DNA of 64,000 nt from Dendrolimus kikuchii (taxonomy: Eukaryota; Arthropoda; Insecta; Lepidoptera; Lasiocampidae), in contig CM034406.1 of assembly GCA_019925095.2 (NCBI GenBank), positions 16,368,388-16,432,387 of the forward strand, in the 5' to 3' direction. The notes under the pieces were generated by a model. That model saw only the letters and a program-made list of their open reading frames with translations. It did no database searches and was not told the origin of the DNA. Each line of letters begins with the position of its first letter. The first letter of the stretch is position 1. Positions 44,601 to 58,200 of the stretch are shown piece after piece. Position numbers and translations under genes: made by a program.

Positions 44601-46130
44601 CGAGTTCCACTTAAACGATTCGTACACTGTCGCGCACTCCTAAAATTGGTCTACTGCGCAGATATGTACATCGAGAGTGTTACGTCACGTACGTGGAATA
44701 ATTTGTTGCTACGTATTAGCCAGGTTAAAACTGTGTAATCCATTTACGTGAGAAAATCTGTCCATACAGAAAACAGAAACATGTTCAGAATATACATAGG
44801 TTACAAATATTATCACTTGGTATTTAAGATTTCTGTATATATAGTCTTTAGTTTAATGTTAAATTAATTAAGCAATAGTTACATCTAACATACAACACTC
44901 GTCGTATTAGTCTGCAATCCCCCCACGGCGATTGAGCCATGGGCACTCGCCAGTGGTGCGTCACCTCAAACCAACGGGCTAACTTATACTTCAACCCCCA
45001 CAGAGAGGAATTACTAGTTGTGTAAAACTGTACCAATCTATTTCCTTATTCCTCAACTTTCAAAAAAAGTTATCACCGAAACATTATTATTAAAGCTGGC
45101 AACAAAAATGTTCACAAAACCGGCAACACCGTTCAATTCAACCTTTATCATAACCACTCGAGTCTTGTCTATTATTTTAATCCGATAACCTTATTATTTA
45201 AATTTTAAAAAGCATTTAGGATCGTAACAGTGGAGTGGGGAACAAACGCAAATCATTAAAAACCTTTCTTGGTGTCGCAGGAATCATTTCAAAATTATTA
45301 TTTGTCTGTCACAGGCCCACATCGAATAAACATCATCGTCTCTTTGCTTCAATAAGGTGTTACCTTGAAAATTGAAATTTTGGAGTTTTTTTTTTAATTA
45401 TCTAAAAATAATTCTCTCATAACGAATAACGTGGTATCTTTTAAAATAATAATAATCGGCAGATAAACACACACATTGTATATCCCCAAATTAAGCAAGT
45501 TACGCTTGTGTTATGGGTATTTTATATACTTAGACAGACACTCAAACCATAGTAAATAACGGTAGTTTTAGCCACCTCATGGGCAAAGTTGATTCTCCCA
45601 GCTGCCTACAGTGCGGAAGTCATGAGGATGTCCAACATCTTCTAATGGAGTGCAGCAAAAATAGGAGTTGGGACTGAATCGTTTTGATGTAGGTATTTTC
45701 ATAGAAATTCTGGCAGAGCCAGCCTCATAGAAGGCTAGTTTGTTAGCCAGCTCATTATTTAATATATTGTATGTTTAGCAGATGATGGGGCTGAAATCCC
45801 TATTTGGCAAAAGTCCAAAATAAATAAAGATTTTTAAAAAAACGGAAAATTCGTTTCCGAAATTTACCATGCTAGGAATCGAACCGGCAAAGGCTTTGCC
45901 CGCTCCACCACAAAGGCCATCAAATATATATGGTATATATATTTTATTTATTTATTATTTTTAATTCAATTATATCTAAACATATAAAAGTTGTTAAAAG
46001 TCTCCTTTAAGTCAGGTTGCCTGGAAGGTATTGCAAAATTATTAACAGATTTTTTTTTTTGTTTCGATACAATTATTGATGAAGGTTAAAAAACTCATCT
46101 AGAAGATAAAACATTATTGAAGCAAAGAGG

Positions 46131-46216
<86 letters not shown>

Positions 46217-49200
46217 TATATTGTTGTTGTGATTTTTTTTCTTAATTATTATTTTATCTTGAGTGGGTACCTAAATGGAGTTCACCATCTCGCTCGCGCA
46301 TTACCACATTTTAGACAGAAGCGTGCACGTCGCGATCCCCGCTGGCCCAGAGGGCCACAATTCTGACCAGAGTTCACCCGAGTGCAGTGCACGATAGGGC
46401 GTCCCCCGCAGGCGACGCTCACCGATGCGCCCCCGTCGGTGTGGATTCTCGCGCATGCGGCGAAGGGGGCCGCCACCCTTCACGCAGCGCCAAACCTGGC
46501 GGGTCGAGAGGAGCAGAGTGCCGTATAGGCACGTGGAATGTGAGAGGTGGAATGAAAGATAAGATGGACGAAATGATTGATATAATGAATGAGAGAAGCC
46601 TGGATGCCTTATGTCTGACAGAGACAAAGCGGAAGGGGTGCGACGTCGATGACCTCCCCGGTGGCATGCTTGCTCTGTGGTCCGGCGTGGACCTGGACGA
46701 GCGTGCGAGTGGGGGGGTAGGCGTCTTACTCTCATCCCGCTTTGTGTCTGGAGTAAAAGCTTATTGTCTGGTGAACCCGAGACTTCTCTGGGTCCGCCTA
46801 AAACTGGGGATCACGCGAGTTTTTCTGGTCGCAGCTTATGCTCCCGTAAGCTCAGCGGATCCCCAAGAACTCGAGAAGTTTTGGGAGTCTGTGAGAGAAA
46901 TTCTGGATCTGGCTGAAGGGAACGAAAGACTAATTATGTGTGGTGATCTTAATGGCTGGGTGGGGACCAAACGAGACGGCCTTGAGGCTGTCCTTGGACC
47001 CTATGGTGACAAGAGAGTGAACGATGCTGGTAGGCCAATCATAGACGTATGCATGGAAAGAAACTTGCTTGTGTCGAACACCCTATTCCATCATAAGGAT
47101 ATTCACACGTATACATGGAGAATGAATGATCAGAAAAGTATGATTGATCTGATTTTAATTGATAGTCGCCTCCGAAACACAATAATGGATACAAGAGCCT
47201 ACAGAGGCCCCACTCTTGAAACGGACCACTACCTGGTGATAAGCCGGTTTGTGGGCCTTTTCAAGAAGTGGAGGCACTGGCGAGTGCGTACCAATTTCGG
47301 GGAGCTTGAAAGAATAAAGTGTGAAAAATTGGAAGATGTTAGTGTAAGGAGTATGTATGCGCGCCTAGTCGAAGAAAGGCTTGCAAAAGCGGACTTCTTC
47401 GACTTAGATGTGGATAATGACTGGGATAGTATGAAAGAAAGTATAGTGGAAAGCGCAAAAGAAGCATGTGGATGCGCGAAGAGGCACATAACAACGAAAG
47501 GTGATGAATGGTGGGACGCGGATGTTAAATCCAGCGTAGAGAGAAAGAGAAAAACCTGGCTGGATTATGTTGCTTCCTTGCAACAGAATGACAGTATGAA
47601 AGAGATGAAGAAAGAAATTTATCGACTCTGCAAGAATGAAACCAAAGCTTTAGTGAAAGAGAAGCGTGAAAGAATAAAATTGAAAGAAGAAGAGAAGCTG
47701 ACGGAGAACTTCGAGGCGAATACCAAACTCTTTTGGAGAGAGGTTAAGAAGTCTCGGGGTTGTTCGTCAGCTTCCAGAATGGAAAGAATAAAATCTAAAG
47801 CAGGGGACGTTCTTGCTAACCCACAAGAGGTATTAGCGCGATGGAATGAATATTTTAGAGAAATGTATGATAATATCCCGGATGCTGGCACCACGACTGA
47901 GTCTGTGACCGACTCCGAGGAGTCAGCATCCGAGATCACTTTGGAAGAGATCGAATGGTCGATAAGAAGTCTGAAAAATGGAAAGGCAGTAGGAATCGAT
48001 AGTGTGTCTGCTGAGATGATCAAATATGGTGGAACCTGCGTCCGGGACGCTTTCCTGTCCTTATGCAACTTGTGCTGGAGGACGGGAAAGGTTCCCAAGG
48101 ACTGGAGGCGCGCTGTCATCGTGCCCTTGTATAAAGGCAAGGGGTCACGTATGGAGTGCGCCAGCTACAGGGCCATCAGTTTGATCAGCACAGCATCTAA
48201 AGTGTATGCGAAGATTATTGAAAAGAGAATGAGAGTTGTATCCGATGGATTACTGTGGGATGCACAAGGTGGTTTCAGAAATGGAAGGGGATGTATGGAT
48301 CAAGTTTTCTCTCTCCGCAATATCGTAGAGAAGCAGCTGGCTATGGGCCGGAAGGTTTTCTGCGGTTTTGTGGATCTAGAGAAAGCATTTGACAGGGTTG
48401 TGCGGAAGGACCTCTGGGACATATTGCCCGGATATGGGATTAATGGCCAATTGATGCGTGCTGTGCAGTCCACTTACGAGGGCTGTATGGCATGCGTGCG
48501 AGTGGAAGGCAGCCTGTCGCCCTGGTTTGACGTCAATATTGGCGTCCGCCAGGGCTGCGTGCTGTCGGCTTTGCTGTTCATCCTATATCTGGACGATTGT
48601 CTCCAGAGAATAAGATTGATGGATGTTGGGGTACGGATGAGTGATCTAGTTGTAAGCACCTTGCTTTATGCGGATGATGCCGTGCTTTTAGCCGAATCGC
48701 CATCAGAACTGCAAACACTAGTCACAATGATGAAAGATGACTGTCAGGCGAGAGGCTTACATTTGAATGCGAAGAAAACAAAGGTTATGGTGTTTGAAAG
48801 AGAAGAAACCAGAACGAATGCAAGGATAATGGTCGATGATGTTATGCTGGAGCAAGTGAATGAGTTTGTATATCTTGGATGTGCTTTTAGCAGGGATGGA
48901 AGGTACACCGCTGATATAGAAAGAAGAGTGAATTTGGGGAATAGTTTAAATGGAGCGTTAGGTAAACTTCTAGGCGCTAGCCCAGCTCGCCGTACACAAC
49001 GCGGTGCTGGTACCTACGCTCGCGTATGGAAGCGAGAGTTGGGTATGGAAGAAAGAGCATGAAAGTAGAGTAAACGCGGTCGAGATGCGAGCACTGCGCA
49101 AAATCTGCGGAGTGACGCTCGCGGACCGCGTTCGTAATACCGAAGTAAGAAAGAGAGTTGGTCTGAAAGAGAGTGTCGGGGTGAAGGTAAGGAAAGGAAT

Positions 49201-52200
49201 GCTCCGGTGGTTCGGGCATGTGGAAAGAATGCATGATGAAAGAATGACTAAACAGATATACAATGCAAAAGTGGATGGATGCAGAAGTCGTGGAAGGCCA
49301 CGACACACCTTCCATGATCAAATTGATCGTGTACTAGCAGAAGGTGATGTCAGGAGCCTTAAGAACAGACGAGCCTGCATGACAAGAGTTATGAATGTCA
49401 AAGAGGCAAGTGAGGTGTGTAAGAATAAGCCTAAATGGCACTCTGTTGTTCGTGCCTACCCCGCAAGGGAACTGGCGTGAAGTTATGTATGTATGTATGT
49501 AAATAAAAATACACATACTACAAGATTTGTGGTATAATAATTTTTCATAAGTATTTTTTTTTGTTGAACTGTGTTCTGACATTAGTTACCAGGTTCGAGT
49601 GCCCCTTTAGAGAGCGGCAGCATATTGGTAGCGCCTTTGGTACAAATGTCCATAGGCGATGGTAACCGCTTTTCATCAGGTGAACCGTCTGCCTATCTAT
49701 GTATATATATAAAAAAAAAATGCACAAAAATAAAAAGTATATTCTCTCAATTTATTTTTTAATAATTATAATTTAATTTAGCGAACTCCATTTAGGTATT
49801 TCCTTGAGAAGAAAAGAATTGTACTTCATTTCATAATAAGGTAGTGTTTATTTAGACAGAAGTTAATTTAATAAGAATTCCGGGCTCGGCCACTACGTTG
49901 AAGTAATCTAAAAAAGTACTTGAATAAGTTCTGAAGGATTTTTTGTGGGCTTGTATTGCCACATTATTCGAAATAAAACCCGCGACACGTCCACTATAAA
50001 TCATATATACAAAATAAACACAAAATAACACTACATCAAAATCAAAAGTCCACTTTGCCGCCTTATATCCTAGTATCGGAGAGGCGGAACTTTTTGCAGT
50101 AAAGCCCTTTTCAAAACGGGCGATGGTGGCTCATGTAAGACGACTGATTGTAAAAGTCCCGCCGGAAGAACCTGTTCGACGTGCCGCCGTACATTCCGTA
50201 GTTGGTCGGGTAATCTTGCCGATGGAGCATATCCAGTTGGTCGAGACTGTGATGCCGTTGCGGCAGCACCGGAGCTATCCATAGCCGCGTGCACAAGTGT
50301 ATTTTTTACTTAGTTTATTGGAGTGAAAACTTCTTTAGGCGCGCTGAACACTTTATTTTGTAGGTGAGAGTGAGCCGTCACGCATCACATTCGGCTATGT
50401 AACGCTCGTTCGGGTAAAGTCAGCTCGAGTCGACTAAGAGAGCGAGAGAGATATAGTCGACGCGCCACTGCTATACTCGATAGGCGAGCGTTACTCGCCT
50501 TAACGAAGTTTTCACTTTTATTGTGTGGTCTCCACGAGTAAGATAAGGTAAGCACACTCCAATTATTTTTTTTATAATTTAATATAACCTAGACATAAAG
50601 TCTAGAACATGAACCAATTTTATTTGCCTTCTGGCAATATTCATCTCATGTCAGTGAATTATAATAAAAGTTCAATTTATCCATGTTATTATAATTTTAA
50701 CGTTGATCCAAGTCTAAAATCTGATAAAAATAACAATATAACAATACTAAGTTTCACATGAGCAGTCAACTCGAAGCAAGAATATTTTCGTTATGATTCC
50801 ACGATATTTACCAAGGAACCGCCAACATGACAGGTTTATAATGGCGTTTAGCTTCTTTTAATCAAATAATTGTCTTGTTAATCAGTTACAAGGTGTTATA
50901 AGGCTCCGGCTTACAAAATAAAAGCCATTATTATTAAAGTAAACATCATAGGTAATGTCAATAAAATGTGTATATCATAAATAAACTAACTTGATACTTG
51001 CACTATGTTCGACGTAATACTAAAAATTAATATTAAGTGTCAAAATTACTCTTGTCATAGTATTGGGATTACTAGAGTTCAGACAAATGCGCGAAAGTGG
51101 CGCCCCAATCATATTCCACTCTCTTTGGCCAACCTGTACTTTTTCTACATTTTATGACTTTTTTTTGTATTCTGGATTTCGTTTTAAATGTATTTATTCT
51201 GTGCGGAGTCTACGCCTAAATGGCCAAACAAGATTAAAAGAAACAGCACTTTTGTACAACCTTGCATACTCTATATGGAACATTCAAGCTTGAGCAATAA
51301 ATCGGTTATTTTCTTTATAAATATCCATATAACCGACCAATATATCCTCCTCGAGTGGGCTATCCTCTACCATGTAAAGTGACATGATATGACAGTTAAC
51401 TCAACCTGCTTTTTTTTTTTAAGTCAACTCTGGTGTCTCAGACATGAGTTTGGTCAGAGGCCGAAACTTTTTATTATCTTACAATACGTCACAGGCACTG
51501 TTTAATACTTTTACGAAATATTACAAAAACATAAATCTAAAAAAACCAAGCATTCATATTCTGACACTTCATAAAGTTGTATTTCTTTATTAGAGAAACT
51601 ATACCATTATTGGCGGTACCCCAGTACAATGATTTTATTCAAAACAGACCCTATTATTTTATTCAAAACATTAAGAAATCTTAATATTTTTTGCCTTACA
51701 ATGATAATAATAATAATAGTAATCTATGAACAGGGATAATCGCCGGTCAGTGTCACGCCAAATTTACATTAAATTTGTCAAGGGGGCCGCTACGTGTTGC
51801 CCTGCCCATGGCCCCACGCAAGCCCTCCAAAAGTCCGGGCCATTGTTATGGCCCTTGGTCTTCAAAGACATACAAAATAATATTCTATGGCTACAAAATA
51901 AAAAAATATTAAAGATTTTTTTATATATTGAATAATCTGACTGGGTGCCAGTCATTAATTAGGTGAGGTGCCAACAATAGTAGAATTTACCCTGATTATA
52001 AAAAATAATAAATAAACACGAAGGATGACGAGTGGTGATAAGTATTTGTAATGTACAGTGCAACCATAATATATAATCTTAACTCAAATCCGGCTGGAAG
52101 CACCACAGTGACAAAAAATTAAAGATTAAGAATTGAAAGAAAGGTTTAACTGAATTTATTAAGTTCACTCAACTTGAATATGAATAAATTTAAAAGCGTA

Positions 52201-55200
52201 ATGTGAACTGTTTTATTTAGATAATTTTCTTACACGATGTTACGCAACACTAAGACTAAGGTTTCATAAATTTTCAATTTACCTCTGACATTTCAAAAAC
52301 TGATCAGCAAGCATAACTTTTTGAGTTTATTATATTATATCGTTTATTTCCTCTAAGAAAAAAACATTAAGTGTTAGTTTCAACATTTAATTAAAAAGCG
52401 TTCGAAATATCAGACATAAAAAGAAAAACCAAAATTAAAAATGCGCCTAAACCCGTTAAAATATGACGTAGTTTATATAGTAGGTACTTTATATGCTACG
52501 ATTATAAATATAATTAATTATTGGAATAAAACGTACACTATAAATACACTGTCTATGGTTGCACTGTACATGTCACCAATGTTAGCTATATGTCTAGTGA
52601 TAAGTAATTAGCAGACGTCTATGATCCAAGATATATACTGATTGAAAAACCTTTTAGTAACGACAAAAAAAATATTCAAGAATCCTGTCATAAAATATAT
52701 ATATCATCTATTTATTAAGTGTTTATATTACATAGATAAGATATAATATAGGTATTTACCTCTATTTTGTTGAACACCCGCCGCCCAACCGGCGTAATAT
52801 GCAGCCTTTTGTTTCCCATGTTCCTCGGCCACCTGAAATTTTATTATAATTTTTATATTGCTATTCTATGAAAAATTTTATTTAAAAATGTTAACGCCGT
52901 CTGCTTTGTCATAAATAAAAGTTCAAGACTTTGTCACGGCTCAATCCGTGAGGCGGCTATTGGTGTATTTACGATTTAATAAATTCGATTCGGCTTAACC
53001 AACTACGAACATTTATCACCTAATTTAAACCAACAAGTGTACCAGAAGTCGAAATAATATAGTTTTCAACACACTTGCTCATAAAGTAGCTCTATGGTCA
53101 CCGCAATTAGGCACAGAATGACACCCATTATCAAACTGTGAGTAAAAAACATTATAACTCACTAGTGAGTTATAGACTTTTTTTTTTAATTTTATTGGTT
53201 GAGTTGCTTTGTTCTTAGAAAAGTTTTTATTCAAAAAAAATAAAGATCGTGTTCTATAGAACAAATAAATTAATGTTCCTATTGCTTGCTCATTTCATGC
53301 AACTTCTTATTTAAATAGATAATTTTAACTCGTACGTGTTTAATAAATAAAACTTTCACTCATATATAACTTTTTTTTATCTACTAAATAAAATGAGTTT
53401 TTGTTGTTATTTTATTCACAAGTGTGTTGAAAAACGTCGTATGATACACGTGTGTATTGATGATTACCGTCCTCGGCTCTCTTAAGACCCTCGCCTACGG
53501 CTCGAGTCTCAATGGCGCCTCGGCGGTAATCACCAATGTTACACACTAGTACCATAATGTACTATTATAACCTCAGGTTGTCCTCAATATTAGATGATTA
53601 CACCTCGGCCAAGAATCTCCGGTCATGTTTTTTTTAACAGATTATACATTTTATCATATTCACAACCGAGAGCAGTCGTAGCGTGTACTTGAAGGCAACG
53701 ACCAACGAGCTGTGTTCCTGACCATTGTGTTCCCGACCATTTTGAGTAAACTATTCCAGTCGAACGAAAAATTTCAAGTGTTAATGAAACAAGATAGAAT
53801 GATATGAGTGATACCAAAAGATGAATACTATTAAAGGAAGAACACTATCCATATAGTCCTACTTCACCTAATGTAAAACTCCTAAGACTTCTATACAAAA
53901 TTAGGATCATTGAAAAATACAATTCCAAAATAACGCCCGAAAACGTATCACTGTCCAATAGGTGGGCCGTCTACCTGTTCGCCAGCTTCGGATTGAAAAA
54001 TCCATATTGTGATCACAGAGGAACCTTCCATGAGTAAGTTCAACTCGCGGCTACTTGTTGGGTGATAAACCGAATCGAACTAATAATGACTAATATATAA
54101 TATTATTAGAAGAGAGAGGTTGAGATGCGAGCACTGCGCAAAATCTGCGGAGTAACGCTCGCGGACCGCGTTCGTAATACCGAAGTAAGAAAGAGAGTTG
54201 GTCTGAAAGAGGGTGTCGGGGTGAAGGTAAGGAAAGGAATGCCGGTGGTCCGGGCATGTGGAAAGAATGCACGATGAAAGAATGACTAAACAGATATACA
54301 AGGCTAAAGTGGATGGATGCAGAAGTCGTGGAAGGCCGCGACACACGTTCCATGATCAAATTGATCGTGTACTAGCAGAAGGTGATGTCAGGAGCCTTAA
54401 GAACAGACGAGCGTGCGTGACAAGACTTATGAATGTCAAAGAAGCAAGTGAGGTGTGTAAAAATAAGCCTGAATGGCGCTCTGTTGTTCGTGCTTACCCG
54501 GCAAGGGAACTGACGTGAAGTTATATATGTATGTGTATAATATTACAAAAATCTAAAAATGACGTGTTTGGAGATTGAAGCTATTTAAAAAAATCAACTA
54601 CGGAGAATACGTTGCAATTTTTGTTAGATTTCTTATCTGTTTGTTTGTTTGTTCGGGATTCACGTAAAAACTACTGAACCGATTTCGATGCGGTTTTCGC
54701 CGATCGCCAGCTAATTCTTAAAACTTATAATTTGCGCTACTTTTTATCCCGGGAATTCCGCGAGATTTTTTTCTGGGAATGATACAAAATAGCTAGATTG
54801 AAAAGATTTCGAATTCCAAATCGATTTGTTCACTGATCGATAGCAAATTTTATGTAATAAATAATATTAATTGTATTCTGATGAAACCAGACCTCTCCTT
54901 TCAGACCTTTCAAACCACTCCTGGGAATTTTGCCGGGAGGTTTGAAATTGTTCGGGTGCAAAGAAAATAGCTTATTCCGACACAGTTTTCACTAATACGA
55001 TAGCTTACATTCTTTTTTAAATGCTGCGATACTTTGTGATCCGGGAATCCCGCGGGAATTTCAAGTCAAGCGTGGACAAATTCGCAGGCATATCCCAATA
55101 AAAGATACCACGTTCACATGCAGCACCGTGTCGGCGCTTGTGACGACAACGGTCCAATTCCCTTGCGGCCGTCCCGCGGGACGCCTCCCTCCCGAAAGGC

Positions 55201-58200
55201 TGCACCAATAGACCGACAACGGAATACGTCAATCCACCGTTTTACAACCCCGAGCCAGCCAATTCTAATTTCAATTAATTTACCTATCTATAAACTTATT
55301 TGTAGGCCATATATAGACCTCTTCAAGTCCGTATCAAAAACTAATTCCTATCAGCAGTGAATAGCAAGTTTAGCCCCTAAATGGGCAAACCGAATTTGAA
55401 CTAATAAAATTGATTATATGTACGTGCCGCACCATATCGTGATGGTGCCTGTGACGACAACGGCCCAATTCCCTTGCAGCCGTCGCGCGGGATGGATCCC
55501 TCTCGAATGGCTGCATCAACCAACCGACAACGAAATGCGTCATTCAAACATTTTAGAACTCCGACCCAGCCAATTCTAATTTCACTTAATTTATCCATCT
55601 ATAAACTTATTTGAAAGCCACATATTAATCCCTCTGCAAACTCGTGTCAAAAACTAAAACTAATGCCTATCACCAGTAAACGGCAATTTTTAATTCTTAA
55701 ATGGGCCAAACCGAATCGAACTAATGAAGTCTAATAAAAGCTATTATGTTCACATGCCGCACCATATCGTGGTGGTGCCTATGACGACAACGGTCCAATT
55801 CCCCTGCAGCCGTCGCGCGGGATGGGTCCCTCTCGAATGGCTGCATCAACCAACCGACAACGAAATGAGTCATTCAAACATTTTAGAACTCCGACCCAGC
55901 CAATTCTAATTTCACTTAATTTATCCATCTATAAACTTATTTGCAAGCCACATATTAATCCCTCTGCAAACTCGTGTCAAAAACTAAAACTAATGCCTAT
56001 CACCAGTAAACGGCAATTTTTAATTCTTAAATGGGCCAAACCGAATCGAACTAATAAAGTCTAATAAAAGCTATTATGTGCACATGCCGCACCATATCGT
56101 GGTGGTGCCTATGACGACAACGGTCCAATTCCCCTGCAGCCGTCGCGCGGGATGGGTCGCTCCCGAATGGCTGCATCGCCGGACCGACAACGAAATGCGT
56201 CATTCAAACATTTTAGAACTCCAACCCAGCCAATTCTAATTTCACTTAATATACCTATCTATAAACTTATTTGCAGGCCACATATTAATTACTCTGCAGA
56301 CTCGTATTCAAAACTAAAATTAATGCCTATCACCAGTAAACAGCAATATTTGTTCTTAAATTGGCAAACCGAATCGAACTAATAGAATCTAATAAAAGAT
56401 ATTATGTTCACATGCCGCACCGTGACGTGGTGATGCTTGTGACGGCAATGGTCCAATTCCCTTGCGGCCGTCGCGCGGGACGCCTCCCTCCCGAATGGCT
56501 GCACCAACAGACCGACAACGAAATGCGTCATTCAAACATTTTAGAACTCCAGCCCAGCCAATTCTAACTTCACTTAATTTACCTATCTATAAACTTATTT
56601 GCAGGCCACATATTAATTCCTCTGCAGACTCGTATTCAAAACTAAAATTAATGCCTATCACCAGTAAACAGCAATATTTGTTCTTAAATTGGCAAACCGA
56701 ATCGAACTAATAGAATCTAATAAAAGATATTATGTTCACATGCCGCACCGTGACGTGGTGATGCTTGTGACGGCAATGGTCCAATTCCCTTGCGGCCGTC
56801 GCGCGGGACGCCTCCCTCCCGAATGGCTGCACCAACAGACCGACAACGAAATGCGTCATTCAAACATTTTAGAACCCCACCCAGCCAATTTAAATACAAT
56901 TTTATTTATTTATCTATAAACTTATTTCTACATTATTAAATGGCGCTAAACACCATTATTTTGTCGCTTTTTGATTTTGTCGATTTTTGACGCGTATGAT
57001 GCCATGCAGTTATATATGTCACTAGCTTCTGCCCGCGACCTCGTCTGCGTGGAATAGTTAATAAAATCCCCGATTTTGAAACATTCTTCATTGGTGATGC
57101 GCTCCTATTGGTCTTAGCGTGATGATATATAGCCTTCCTCGATAAATGGGCTATCAAACACTAAAAGAATTTTTCAAATCAGACCTTCCTGAGATTAGCG
57201 CGTTCAAGCAAACAAACAAACAAACTCTTCAGCTTTATCTGTTAGTATAAGATGTGCATTCTTTTTTAAATTACCATCAGCTTTATATTCACTAGTATAA
57301 ACATCTCCTGTGTATTAGGTCTCCAGAAGCATATATTATTGTCGTAGACAGTATTATAAATAACTTAACAGTGAACTGTACAAATTTTAGTATTCAAAAG
57401 ATTTTCTAGCAAAAAATGAAACCGATTGCAAGAGTAACTAAGAAGCTATAAATAAATATTCTTTACAACATCTGAAGTCAGTGCAAGTAAAATATGAAAA
57501 TTACTATATACAATGGACCAAAGCGGCGGTGAACCACCCATAAGGCTAAAATCACCTGGTAAAAACTTTCTTTCACAGCGCAATGACATGCGCACATGTA
57601 AAACAAAACTGATGTTTTACTTTAAGGTGCGAGGTTTAAATGCAATCTGTTTCGGGTTTTACAAGGAAGCAATAAGATCAAAGTCCGTAAACAAAACAGA
57701 ATACAACAGAGAGCAGAACACAAAAGAAAAAGGGCGTCCTCAATCGGCAAAGCGCATATTGTAACTAAACACGGGTAACTGTTTTCTTTAAACATTTCAG
57801 AAACGTTCTGATTAGTGTATATAAAATTTGAGAATATATGCGTGGATGTCGAAACTGTTACAGAACTGATCAAGGAGGAATTTGGGCGACCGTACATTGC
57901 TACAACAAAATATGTAATGTTCAAGTTTTACTTTGTACAGACTTATATTATAAAAATATTTATTTTTGGCTGTTAGTTACACTTGAAGCCGGTTTCTGTT
58001 TTGCTAGGAAATATTTTTTATGACCTTCACCTTTTTTGATTCGATTAAAAAGAATTATTGATATCAACACTTACTTTTACACATAGAGGTTCAGTGCCGC
58101 CCTCCGGTATGACGTTGTTCAAAGCTGCTATCGCTTCTTGTGCCTCTTCCCGTTTGTCAAATCTGAAAGTTTTTTAGATGATATAAAATGTAGCTTTTAA

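Larger units (their letters stand above)
46260..49503 (+). mobile_element. Near full-length RTE-like LINE
   Basis: Contains endonuclease, RT and C-terminal regions and a (TGTA)n 3' end. It is the source family of the truncated copies at 358, 4701, 5690, 14684, 27338, 28583, 31231 and 54115. Opposite in orientation to Sxl. Confidence 0.88.

Noticed and set aside
50070..50294. Alternative 74-codon frame over the 50111-50274 exon
   Set aside because: Its start is inside the intron and its composition is less like an RNA-binding protein tail; the other frame fits the splice phase.
55118..56919. Repeated small proteins ([16 protein letters not shown] type)
   Set aside because: They recur because the DNA is a 329-bp tandem repeat; starts and stops shift between units.
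55100..56938. CRISPR-like array
   Set aside because: Units are about 329 bp with no short repeat/spacer structure, in a eukaryotic intron.
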